Below are positions 1 to 8,324 of a stretch of DNA of 64,000 nt, one piece after another (position 1 is the first letter of the stretch; the number at the start of each line of letters is the position of its first letter). Origin of the DNA: Neoarius graeffei (lineage: Eukaryota; Chordata; Actinopteri; Siluriformes; Ariidae); NCBI RefSeq assembly GCF_027579695.1, contig NC_083569.1, positions 73,749,649 to 73,813,648 on the forward strand. Direction: 5' to 3'. The position numbers were made by a program, and so were the translations under genes. The notes under the pieces are model-generated. The model searched no databases. It saw only the letters and a program-made list of their open reading frames with translations, and had not been told where the DNA came from.

Positions 1-954
1 AATTAAAAATAAATTATGAAATTAAAAAATCCATTCTCCCTTGCCCCGAGTCTTATCATATGGGTCAAACCCATCAATCACAGCCAGTTTCTCCACATAC
101 AGTGCCCTTTCTGCAGCTGGTAATGTACTCACATAACCAGAATTATCAGCCATCGTGTCACTTTACTCTCGCTCGTACTTTGTTTTATATTGTGAGTGCA
201 TGTACTTGGTCTTCCAATATGGCGCCTAACAAAATCTCGCGGTACGGTGACGTCACGCGGTAGCCCTGGATAGAAGAGAAAATGGGGGAAAAAAGAAGAT
301 AAAGACAGAAAACGCAAGAAACCTGCTGCTACTTTGTCTCAAAATATTGGCGCCATGTTCCAAAAAAGGGCCAAAATGGGTAAGGTGCTGAGTGCAGGAC
401 TTTGTTTTTCTTTTGTTTACAACAGTAGTGGTAGATCGATCTGTCAGAGTGATCAGTGGGGGTGGGGGGTAGCGTCAGCCCGTCCGTCAGTCTGTGTGTC
501 AGTGACACGCACACACAGAGATGAGTTAGGTGGCTCGATGGCTAGGTACTAGTAGCGTCGGACCTGGGGCTGCTTTTATTTTTTTTCAGCTTGGGAAATC
601 GGAGCTGTGGTGTGGTGTGAAGACAGTAAAATGCGAGACTTTAAGAGCACATGTTTTTCAGTCGTCATGGTAACATGGCATCATGGTAACATGATGCCCT
701 GTCAGTGGTTTGGCATTTGGATCAGAGTGAAAAGAAACGTGTGCACTAGCTGAAAAATGAAAATGTTCAGACCAGTGTGTGTGAAAACACCCACTGTTGC
801 TGCATTTGGGCAATTTTAAATTAATTGTCCTTATAGGGCTGTACGATATTATTTCAATCTCAGGATTACTTGAAACATTTATCTCAATTAGAAATTATTG
901 TTGTTTTTTATGCTAAAGCATGGGCAGATCAGGAGTGTTCTGATGCCATAAACA
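1..954. other. Intergenic DNA, nothing recognised
   Basis: Short open frames on both strands lack codon bias, domains or splice context. Two small stretches at about 215-260 and 345-380 carry the phrase 'atatggcgcc/attggcgcc', as seen in fish DNA-transposon relics, but no element ends could be defined. Confidence 0.5.
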
Positions 955-1462
955 ACAACTGAAGTGAGCAACAGAGACAGACAACAACAGACAGACAGAG
1001 GAGGGGAGAGCAACAAGACAGACAGACAGTGAAGGAGAGCAACAGAGACAGACAATTAAGAAGAGCAACAACAGACAGACAGAGGAGGGGAGAGCAACAA
1101 CAGACAGACAATGAAGGAGAGCAACAGAGCAGATAATGAAGAAGAGCAACAACAGACAGACAGAGGAGGGGAGAGCAACAACAGACAGACAATGAAGGAG
1201 AGCAACAACAGACAGACAAAGGAGAGCAACAACAGACAGACAGGAGGGGAGAGCAACAACAAAGACAGACAATGAAGGAGAGCAACAACAGAGACAGACA
1301 ATGAAGGAGAGCAAAAACAGACAGACAGAGGAGGGGAGAGCAACAACAGAGACAGACAATGAAGGAGAGCAAAAACAGACAGACAATAAAGGAGAGCAAC
1401 AGAGACAGGCAATGGAAAAGAGAAACAACAGACAACTGAGGTGAGCAACAGAGACAGACAAT
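955..1462. repeat. Purine-rich minisatellite (GAGCAACAACAGACAGACA-type)
   Basis: Degenerate tandem units built from GAGCAAC, AACAGACAGACA, ATGAAGGA and GGAGGGGA words recur every 25-45 bases. The minus strand reads as Leu/Ser/Cys/Val-rich open frames in all three phases, which is the expected by-product of a pyrimidine-rich repeat and not evidence of a gene. Confidence 0.85.
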
Positions 1463-1480
1463 GAAGTCACAGCACAGTTG

Positions 1481-2090
1481 TAGGAAGATAACAATAATAA
1501 GTTAGACAACAGAGAACTTATAACGAATAAAAAAATGTCTAAATTAGAAGATTTGAAGTGTGCTTGTGTATTTGGGGGGTACGGGAGTAGGGGGCCAGAT
1601 GAAGTCCACTTTTGGGGAAAAAAGATCCCCCCCCTCCACAATGCTGGCTACGGGCCTGCTATAATACTTTTTTTTTTTTAGCAAAAAAAAAAGGTCCACA
1701 TTCTATTTTAGTCACTAAAGTTAAAAATCAGTCAAATGAAGTAGATAATATTTTGATGTCAGTTTGACAGCCTTCGTGAGGATTATCCTTATAATGTTGA
1801 GCTGTCATCAGTTTACTTTATGTTCGTTGTGTGCAGTGATTAAGTAAAGCTGCCACAATATTTTACACGAACAGGTGGTGTTTTTTTTGTAATCATTTCA
1901 TGTCCTTATTTAATGTGTTGAGAAAACCGAGTGAAGGTTCAGGCTCTCTGTCTTGTGGAGAATCGCTCCCTACGGTTGTACTCTAGAGCACTATGTAGTA
2001 AGGACGCCATTTTGTAGTGCTGTCTGAAACCTTCATGAGGATTATTTACACCTTATACAGTATCCCACAATGCATCACGAAAAGTAGTGT
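1481..2090. other. Intergenic DNA, nothing recognised
   Basis: AT-rich sequence with poly-A and poly-T runs near 1671-1692. The words 'ctgtctgaaaccttcatgaggattat' in the right part resemble the 'tttgacagccttcgtgaggattatc' segment at 1760, suggesting an old internal duplication. No coding or RNA feature is visible. Confidence 0.4.
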
Positions 2091-2383
2091 ACAACCGACA
2101 TACCTGTCAACCCTCCCGTTTTTCCCAGGAAATCCCTTATTTTGACTTATTTCCCGCTGTCTTCCCGTTTTTTTTATTTTCCCGAAAACATCCCGTATTT
2201 TGACATTATATAAACGTCCCGTATTTTCACAATATAAAAAAGTCGGTAGGTCCAGAATTCATGACGCGCCTCTGACAGGAGTTTACAGCAGGAAGTCGGG
2301 CCATGAATTCACGTCCCCGCCCTCTCAGGCATCAGTAATTACAGAACTACGTCCGGAGGCGAGGCTGAACAAGTGATTAGGTC

Positions 2384-2496
2384 CAGTGTTGCCAGATTGG
2401 GAGGTTTCCCGCCCAAGTTGGGCGGTTTCAAGTGCATTTTGGCGGGTTTTGAACATATTTTGGGCTGGAAAATGTCAGCAGTATCTGGCAACACTG
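2384..2496. mobile_element. hAT MITE copy 1, 113 bp, nested in the 1158-bp hAT element
   Basis: A perfect 14-bp inverted repeat CAGTGTTGCCAGAT occupies 2384-2397 and 2483-2496. The flanking direct repeat ATTAGGTC at 2376-2383 and 2497-2504 is an intact 8-bp target duplication. A diverged copy lies at 61095-61184. The clean duplication shows it inserted into the surrounding hAT element after that element arrived. Confidence 0.92.
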
Positions 2497-2504
2497 ATTA
2501 GGTC

Positions 2505-2670
2505 TGAGGTGAAGATGACGATGCTAATAGCTAAGAAAAACATTAGCCTCTCTTTCTTTGATGATTTCAACAAGTGCGTGGCTGGAATGTTCCCAGACTT
2601 TTCCATCGCAAAGAAATTTTCCATGGGGAAAACGAAAGCCTCCCAAATAATCAAAGGTAGCTACACGTTT
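2505..2670 (+). pseudogene. hAT-like transposase N-terminal fragment
   Basis: The frame reads through AEKN/AKKNISLSFFDDF-type residues to MFPDFSIAKKFSMGKTKAS and ends at a GGTAGC that could be a splice donor. From memory this resembles the 'SFaDhf..lmFPDS.IAk.f.cgrTKa' block found in fish hAT/BED-type transposase-derived proteins. Only about 50 residues remain, there is no BED finger or catalytic core, and the reading frame is disrupted upstream by the nested MITE. It fits its position inside a hAT element. Assignment is by recalled pattern, not by alignment. Confidence 0.5.
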
Positions 2671-2828
2671 ACATTAAGTATGTCCTGGCTAAGACCTCAT
2701 AAATAGCCTAGTGTAAACTAATTGGTGTATTAACTCTTTTATCCACTCATTGTCTATTTTATTTTCTATCTGAAACTTACCCATTTTAAATCACTCTTGG
2801 TTTAATATTTTATATTACTCTTTATTAC

Positions 2829-2829
<1 letters not shown>

Positions 2830-2860
<31 letters not shown>
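2830..2860. repeat. (TATC)n microsatellite
   Basis: About 7.5 uninterrupted TATC units inside the hAT element, potentially polymorphic. Confidence 0.95.
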
Positions 2861-3264
2861 GTGTTCCGAGGCCATGACTATGGTAAAACCATAATAAATT
2901 GCAATGGAATTGAATTTATTGACTGGTTATATAATGACCTTTCTTATTTTAACATAAGATACGTATTTTAGCCCTTAATTTTGGAAATAACTGGTACCAC
3001 TGAAAGCAAATAAAAATAAATGTATAGTTTATTAACAAATGCACTCTATAAACCATAAGCATATTGAGTTTGGGTCTTGGCTATCACCAACATGCACCAG
3101 AGTACAGGAAATCACAAATACTAGATAGAAAATTGCCCCCCATCAACTACACACCCACTTTTGGTGAAGGGTATGACTTTCCGAAATTTTCCCTTATTTT
3201 GGGTTAAAAATCTGGGAAATATCCCTTTTTTTCAAACCTCAAAGTTGACAGGTATGACAACCGA

Positions 3265-4060
3265 TGATCATTAACCAAGCAATATTGTTAATAATACTGA
3301 CAAAATACTACATTCATAAGTCTAAATTTCAGAATAAAAAACCTAATTTTACAGAACTTAATATAGGACATTAAACAGTATGTAACCACAATTTCTAGCA
3401 GCAACAATAAAGCTGTCAAAACAAACACTTTTTGTGCTAAACAATGTGTTTTTTTATCATCTGTTTTTGTTTATTTATTTTGTAATGCACATCCCCCTGG
3501 CGTAGTTGCACCAATGCTACTGTAATGTGTACTGTTTGTATACTTGTATTGATCTAATTTAAAAAAAAAAAAGCGCAATATATCCTATCATGCATTGCGG
3601 TCGCGCTGAAAGAAATCAAATTAAAAGTCTCAAATTTGATTTAATAAAAGGCAGCGGCAAAGAAGAAAGTATTCAGCCTTGATTTAAAAAAAATTTGAAA
3701 GATGCAGGTACTTTTGTATTTATTAATGTGGAAAATGTGCTCAGTATAATATGGATTTATTACAAATATGCATGCATGTATTTATTATTTTGAAAACCCA
3801 CCAGCCGACTGATCTGGTACGTTTAAATTGTGCGACAGTAACGACGTAAATAGTAGCGCGACGGACTAGTGTCTGAAAGCGTTTTTGTTTTTCCCCATTT
3901 TACAAACGAGCTCACTATATAGTCCTGAATATAGTAATTACCTATATAGGGAGTAGTGAATGAGTGAGTGATTTCGGACACAAGGCTAGTTTAACTGTTG
4001 TGACCTGAATGACCAAAGAACTACTTCCGGAAAAGCCTCGCTCTCATTACATAGTCAGGA
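3265..4060. other. Intergenic AT-rich DNA
   Basis: No gene is visible. The stretch 3860-3985 contains 'actatatag...cctatataggg' and 'gtgatttcggacac' phrases typical of fish MITE relics, without definable ends. Confidence 0.4.
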
Positions 4061-4064
4061 GTAG

Positions 4065-4077
4065 TGCATCATGGGAA
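4065..4077 (+). promoter_or_regulatory. Candidate SPH/Staf (ZNF143) distal element of the U1 locus
   Basis: TGCATCATGGGAA is the reverse of the TTCCCA..ATGC core bound by Staf/ZNF143. It lies 181-193 bp before the U1 start, about where vertebrate snRNA genes carry the distal sequence element. Similar words also occur in fish repeats, so this is an inference from position and motif. Confidence 0.45.
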
Positions 4078-4192
4078 ATGTTTCGCTATTATTTTCTCAT
4101 AGAATAAACATAATTAAAAAAGCGCCCTGTTCATTCTGAGCAGTGTGTTGTGTGTTTTCGATGTAGATGTGTGTGTAATTAGTGAGTAAATG

Positions 4193-4215
4193 TCGTTCAC
4201 CATGATGGTGAAGAG
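4193..4215 (+). promoter_or_regulatory. Candidate proximal sequence element (PSE) of the U1 locus
   Basis: The stretch beginning TTCACCATGATGGTGAAGAG is centred about 55 bp upstream of the U1 start. It resembles the TCACC...AA/GAG layout of vertebrate PSEs bound by SNAPc. The nearest 30 bp contain no TATA box, as expected for a Pol II snRNA gene. Confidence 0.5.
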
Positions 4216-4257
4216 TGTGTGTGGTGGTGACGCCGCTCCGCAGTGGGTTGTGAACTC

Positions 4258-4420
4258 ATACTTACCTGGCAGGGGAGATACCATGATCAAGAAGGTGGTT
4301 CACCCAGGGCGAGGCTCAGCCATTGCACTCCGGCTGTCTGACCCCTGCGAATTCCCCAAATGTGGGAATCTCGACTGCATAATTTGTGGTAGTGGGGGAC
4401 TGCGTTCGCGCTCTCCCCTG
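4258..4420 (+). ncRNA. U1 spliceosomal snRNA (gene or recent variant copy)
   Basis: The 163-nt segment starts ATACTTACCTGGCAG, whose ACTTACCT pairs with 5' splice sites, and ends CTCTCCCCTG. It follows the vertebrate U1 sequence through stem-loop I, the U1A-binding loop ATTGCACTCC, the Sm site AATTTGTGG and stem-loop IV. Relative to U1 as I remember it (164 nt) there is one missing G on the 3' side of stem II (GGCTGTCTGACC instead of GGCTGTGCTGACC) and small substitutions in the stem III region (GAATTCC, GGGAATC). These could be a fish variant or early decay. A PSE-like element, a distal Staf-like site and a 3' box are all present, so it was duplicated with its promoter and is not a retro-copy. 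A degraded second copy lies at 13617-13708. Confidence 0.93.
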
Positions 4421-4428
4421 ATTTCACT

Positions 4429-4443
4429 GTACAAAAAATAGAT
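4429..4443 (+). terminator. snRNA 3' box of the U1 locus
   Basis: GTACAAAAAATAGAT begins 9 nt after the RNA end. It fits the GTTTN0-3AAARNNAGA 3'-end formation signal of Pol II snRNA genes, read by the Integrator complex. Confidence 0.6.
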
Positions 4444-5160
4444 GAGTGGAATTCAGTTAGTAATCTGTTTTCAGTCTTACAACGCAATTGTAAGTTTATA
4501 ATCATTGTGTGTTTTAAATTAGTTAGCATATATTGTTTAGTCACTCTATTGTACACTTACATGACGCTAGATCTGTTTTAACAATCTTAAAAACATTTAG
4601 TTATACAGCTATTTGTACTGTACCATTTCTACAGAGAGCGTGCACGTGACGTAACGAGGTCATGTGATATTTGTTTATGCCCTCTTGGACGGCATGGCCG
4701 CGCATAGAACTTAGACGAACCCGTTCTAATTATCAAGTGTGTGGGAATAGATCTTTCGAGAATGGTTATGGGCAATTCCATGTAAATGTCAACCTCACCA
4801 TGCAAAAATAAAGCAACATGTAATACATCAAAACCACTCCCAGAGATATCACCTAGGCCTGTATTTTACAGATGTGAATAAGTTGAACCAATTTGTCACA
4901 AGAATTGTTCCCTTCGCCTTAATATGTCAGTCTTTCTTTCTTATAATGTAAAACCCAAGCTAAAATCAACTTTGATCATGTACAATTCTATATTATTGCC
5001 ACAAGCCACAGAAATGTATGCTAAAATCCACAAAACAGCAAAACAATAGCCATCCTAAATATTATTTAAGAACTTTGATAGTTTTAGCTGATATTTAGAG
5101 AGTTTTTCAAAGGGTTATGGTGGTTAAATTGCTGATTTTCTAAACATATGCCATGTCTAT
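4444..5160. other. Probable old DNA-transposon sequence, no gene
   Basis: AT-rich sequence with phrases such as 'gttatgggcaattccatgtaaatgtcaacctcacc' that I recall as widespread in fish genomes. It leads into the repeated 15-mers at 5170-5576 and is probably the left part of the same element. Its borders cannot be placed. Confidence 0.35.
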
Positions 5161-5169
5161 TTCAGACGC

Positions 5170-5576
5170 GTCACATCCATAACGGAATTTCGTCACATCC
5201 ATAACGCTGACTTTTCCTTCCGAAACTCTGCATGAAATACAAAATATTTTAAACAAAGATTTTTTAATATTCACCTTGGACCCCTCTATCAAATGGATCT
5301 CTCCATTTCGACATTAGGTTTACAATTTCACAAAGTTTGATAAAAATGTACAGTCACCCAAGAAAAGTGATACTTTTTCTGTCACATCCATAACGCATAT
5401 TTTATTGGCGTTTTCTGGCATGCCCTAGATGTACTATGGGAATTGTTCTTGTTCTATCACTTCTCCAGTATGGTACAGCGTTAAAATATGCAACACCTGT
5501 TTAAATACTGGGAGACAATAAAACATGCACTGGGTCATTTGTTGCCATTTTGAGTTCAAGTGTCACGACCATAATG
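5170..5576 (+). repeat. Dispersed 15-mer GTCACATCCATAACG, three exact copies and one diverged
   Basis: Exact copies lie at 5170-5184, 5192-5206 and 5381-5395, all on the plus strand. A version with two or three changes lies at 5562-5576, just before the THAP-like frame. Spacings between starts are 22, 189 and 181 bp. Directly repeated words next to a transposase-type DNA-binding domain suggest subterminal protein-binding sites, but this is inference. Confidence 0.75.
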
Positions 5577-5596
5577 CTGGAATTGCTCTTATATCT

Positions 5597-5758
5597 TGTT
5601 CAGCATTTGGTTGTACCAATAGACAGGGCCAAAAGGAGGGCCTGTCATTTTATAGATTCCCCGCAGACGAGGAGAGACGCGCAAAATGGGTGTCTGCTGT
5701 GTGAAGAGAAAACTGGTACCCCAGTTCTACCAGCCGAATTTGTAGTGAACACTTCATA
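5597..5758 (+). pseudogene. THAP-domain exon remnant with one in-frame stop
   Basis: In this frame a C-x4-C pair (CSAFGC) opens the segment. It is followed by a LSFYRFP phrase, a conserved Trp in AKWVSAV, a second Trp in RENW and a closing ICSEHF with C-x2-H. These are the C2CH zinc ligands and core residues of a THAP DNA-binding domain in the right order and spacing over about 54 residues. A TGA at 5702-5704 breaks the frame, probably a decayed CGA or similar codon. No splice donor or downstream transposase is recognisable. THAP domains open P-element-like and Kolobok-like transposases as well as host proteins; the repeat-rich setting favours a transposon relic. Confidence 0.75.
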
Positions 5759-5978
5759 TCAAATCTTCTAATTCAATACTCCTAGTACATCTGTTAAGCT
5801 GATTTTCGGATTGAATGATAACTGCATAGTCGGTGATTTGTGATTTTTTTTTTTTCAGACAAAAACATACATATTTACAACCCTGTCATTATCTGGAACT
5901 GAGTTTAGATTTCGAACATTCTTACAATAAAACGTCCTGCATAGTCTCTTTATGATAAACTTCTTAATGCCACTTACC

Positions 5979-6361
5979 CGTGAGGTTATCAAGTAGACAT
6001 TCTTCTTCGGAACCTTCCAGAGGTATAGTTGGGATACCCATCCCGCAACAAAATATTTATAAGCTTCCAGGCTCTTGTAAGCTTTGAGGGCTTTGCCAGT
6101 GTAACACGATTCATGATTACCAAGAAAATTGTAAATGTCGTGGTAGGCCAGATCGGGCAAATCGCCGGCACCGCAGCTCCGAATTTCCCTGAACAAGGAT
6201 TGCGGCAAGTTGTATGGATCTGCAATCCCCAACCTGGAACACTTTTCCACGTAACGCTGCCTCACGTCACCGTCAAGATGCTGAACAAACTTAGACAAGT
6301 TATCGCGCGATGTAGATGGGGTATTTTCCGAATTTTCTTGGGGATTACTCCCTGGATCCAT
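5979..6361 (-). pseudogene. Exon of a transposon-associated protein (SWIM/YqaJ-like family N-terminus), uncertain
   Basis: An open frame from ATG 6361 runs 127 codons to a clean splice donor (GTAAGTGG) just below 5979. It has a Ser/Asn/Pro-rich start, then a helical region with RYVEKC, IADPYNLP and YHDIYNFLG, then LKAYKSLEAYKYFVAGWV. From memory the last phrase is close to the 'LKAYKSLEAYNYF.sGWV' block that precedes SWIM zinc fingers and YqaJ-type nuclease domains in many fish and cnidarian repeat-borne genes. No downstream exon is visible to the left. It points towards the THAP remnant at 5597-5758, so the two are convergent. The exon is intact, but the gene appears incomplete. Confidence 0.45.
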
Positions 6362-6729
6362 TACGCTCGCGCAAGGTAAACAATCCTGAAGCCGTCCAAT
6401 ATGGCGGAGTAAACACGGACGGGTCACGTGACTGCACATCCTCTATACTATACTGATGCTTATTATTGTTAAAACAATATCTAAAGTGCTATTTGTAAAA
6501 TAAAATTTTTTTTTTTTTTTCGCGGATCAAATTCTGCGCTCTGATTGGCTGGCGAGCAGGTCCGTATTCTATGTTACGGACCTCTAGCGACTCGCTCGGT
6601 CACAACAACAAACAGTAGCATTTTTTTGGTCAACATTTATCTTTTTTTATAAGATTTATTTATAAGATTATCAAAAATCCTATAATTTTTTGCCAGCATT
6701 TCTCAGGAGAATAGCATTAATTTTACAGC

Positions 6730-6822
6730 ATGGATAGCGATAACGACAGTGTTCACAGCGAAAGCGAGTTTTACTACCCTGAGGAAGAAGAAATTAAAGA
6801 AAACATTTCAGGAGAAAGCTAA
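6730..6822 (+). other. Short acidic open frame, 30 residues, inside the foldback region
   Basis: An ATG followed by MDSDNDSVHSESEFYYPEEE and a stop. The composition is Ser/Asp/Glu-rich, and comparable leaders occur in fish transposon-borne proteins. It may be a first-exon relic. I see no evidence that it is expressed or continues. Confidence 0.25.
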
Positions 6823-7100
6823 AAACCTCTAACTGCTGCTAACGCCGAGCAAAAACATGGCTGAATCCTGAATGACTCCTATTTGTATAAATAGGGGACT
6901 ACATAGGCGGCAAAATGTAGTTGTTTTCCTGCCATGGAAGTGCACTTGTATACCGAGGAGGAAGCCATTTGCATTACAGCCGTGAATGAGGATTCAAAAT
7001 GGCGGCTCGGCTCGGTTTTCCCTTTCGGGCGCTCTCGTTTTCTGTTAGAATTTGATAAAGAAAAAAATAAATATATTATTTACCAGCTTAAGGTCGGTTT

Positions 7101-7199
7101 GTATGGTGAAATACCGTGACCTCGGCTTTGAATACTGACCTCGACCCAGAGGGCCTCGCTCAGTACTTTCAAGACCTCGGTCACGGTATTTCACCATAC
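7101..7199. repeat. Long inverted repeat (hairpin), 20-bp perfect arms
   Basis: Left arm 7101-7120 (GTATGGTGAAATACCGTGAC) is exactly inverted at 7180-7199, with a 59-bp spacer. Imperfect pairing extends outwards to AGGTC...GACCT and inwards through CTCGG...TTGAA. Confidence 0.9.
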
Positions 7200-7316
7200 G
7201 GACCTCCCAGCTGGGAAATAACATATATATCTTGCTCTAGACTTTCAAACAATATTATAAGATTTTATTTTCATTTTACCTAATGGTGGATGTTACAATA
7301 ATTACAAACGCTAACA

Positions 7317-7990
7317 ATCATCCATCCATTTAAGGGTCGCAGGCAAGAAGAAGCCTTTGTCACATGCACAGTGAAATTCATCCTCTGCATTTAACCCATC
7401 TGAAGCAGTGAACACACACACCCAGAGCAGTGGGCAGCCATACTACAGTGCCCGGGGAGCAGTTAGGGGTTAGGTACCTTGCTCAAGGGCACTTCAGTTG
7501 CCCCATGTTAACCTAACCACATGTTTTTGAACTTTGGGGGATACTGGAGCACCCAGAGGAAACACACACAGACACAGAAAGGCCCCTTGTCAGCCACTGG
7601 GGTCGAACCCAGAACCTTCTTGCTGTGAGGCAACAGTGCTAACTACTACACCACCATGCCACCCAAAGCTGGAGCCTATCCCAGCTGACTACGGGCGAAA
7701 GGCGGGGTACACCCTGGACAAGTTGCCAGGTCATCACATGGCTGACACAGAGACACAGACAACCATTCACACTCACATTCACACCTATGGCCAATTTAAA
7801 GCCACCAATTATCCTAACCTGCATGTCTTTGGACTGTGGGGGAAACCGGAGCACCCGGAGGAAACCCATGCAGACACTGGGAGAACATGCAAACTCCACA
7901 CAGAAAGGCCCCCATCAGTCACTGGGCTCGAACCCAGAACCTTCTTGCTGTGAGGCGACAGTGCTAACCACTACACCACCGTGGTGCCCC
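7317..7990 (-). mobile_element. tRNA-headed SINE (family A), split by another SINE
   Basis: Read on the minus strand, the head at about 7990 has a Pol III A box (TGGTGTAGTGG) and B box (GGTTCGAGCCC). The body carries the 'gcatgttctcccagtgtc...cccacagtccaaagacatgcagg' region and the L2/Maui-like 3' part 'cagctgggataggctccagc', and the TGGATGGA-type tail lies at 7317-7330. The 3' part is interrupted between about 7347 and 7665 by the chimeric SINE at 7348-7664. No flanking duplication is evident for this older copy. Confidence 0.85.
7348..7664 (-). mobile_element. Chimeric SINE (family A head, family B tail) inserted into a family A SINE
   Basis: On the minus strand the head repeats the family A tRNA-like start, but after the 'ttaacatggggc' junction it changes to the unrelated tail 'cactgctctgggtgtgtgtgttcactgcttcagatgggtt'. 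The tail ends in TGTGACAAAGGCTTCTT. The same tail belongs to the family B SINE at 50961-51252. The host SINE reads continuously when this block is removed, apart from a few extra AAG bases that may be a very short target duplication. Confidence 0.85.
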
Positions 7991-8324
7991 TAACAGAACA
8001 TTCCAATTTAGCTATAGTCATGTAGTAACTATAGTCACCCTTGCAATAATAATTTCAATAAATGGTTAATGTTCAGTTCCCTCTTCATTTATTCTCTATT
8101 CAAAAGGCCCAACTGAGTCACACAGGTTGATGTGTTTCGCGGAGGGGACTTCCGGTAGCAGAGCCATGTAGATGTGTTTTGTGGAGCTCTGCTAGAATTG
8201 AAATTATGTATATATTTCACGGATTGGAGTAAGGCAAATTACGATTCGTCGACAATTAGCACATGACTTAACCTATTAAGCTGCTATATTTTCCTTTGTA
8301 TAGCCTATTAGTTATTTAGTTACT
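7991..8324 (+). other. Probable L1 5' UTR and flank
   Basis: The part from about 8140 ('cgcggaggggacttccgg...') leads directly into the L1 ORF1 start and is probably its 5' UTR. The rest shows nothing recognisable. Confidence 0.35.

Larger units (their letters stand above)
2099..3256. mobile_element. Non-autonomous hAT-type transposon, 1158 bp, 8-bp target duplication
   Basis: The ends form a perfect 13-bp terminal inverted repeat, CATACCTGTCAAC at 2099-2111 against its reverse complement at 3244-3256. The 8-bp direct repeat ACAACCGA flanks the element at 2091-2098 and 3257-3264. An 8-bp duplication with short inverted ends is the signature of the hAT superfamily. Both subterminal regions share TTTTCCC/CCCTTATTTT phrases. 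Inside lie a second hAT MITE, a short transposase-like reading frame and a TATC microsatellite. At this length it cannot encode a full transposase, so it is an internal-deletion derivative that would have moved only with a helper. Confidence 0.88.
6522..7214. mobile_element. Foldback-type repeat region sharing AGGTCCGTA ends
   Basis: The 9-bp word AGGTCCGTA occurs at 6558-6566, inverted at 6575-6583 as a short palindrome, and inverted again at 7197-7205. The right end is a long hairpin (7091-7205). Such palindromic, 'gtatggtgaaataccgtgacc'-like sequences are common fish DNA-element relics. No target duplication could be assigned, so the limits are approximate. Confidence 0.45.

Noticed and set aside
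913-1641. A 242-codon minus-strand frame and two shifted companions
   Set aside because: They cover the purine-rich minisatellite at 955-1462 and show only repeated Leu/Ser/Cys/Val words.
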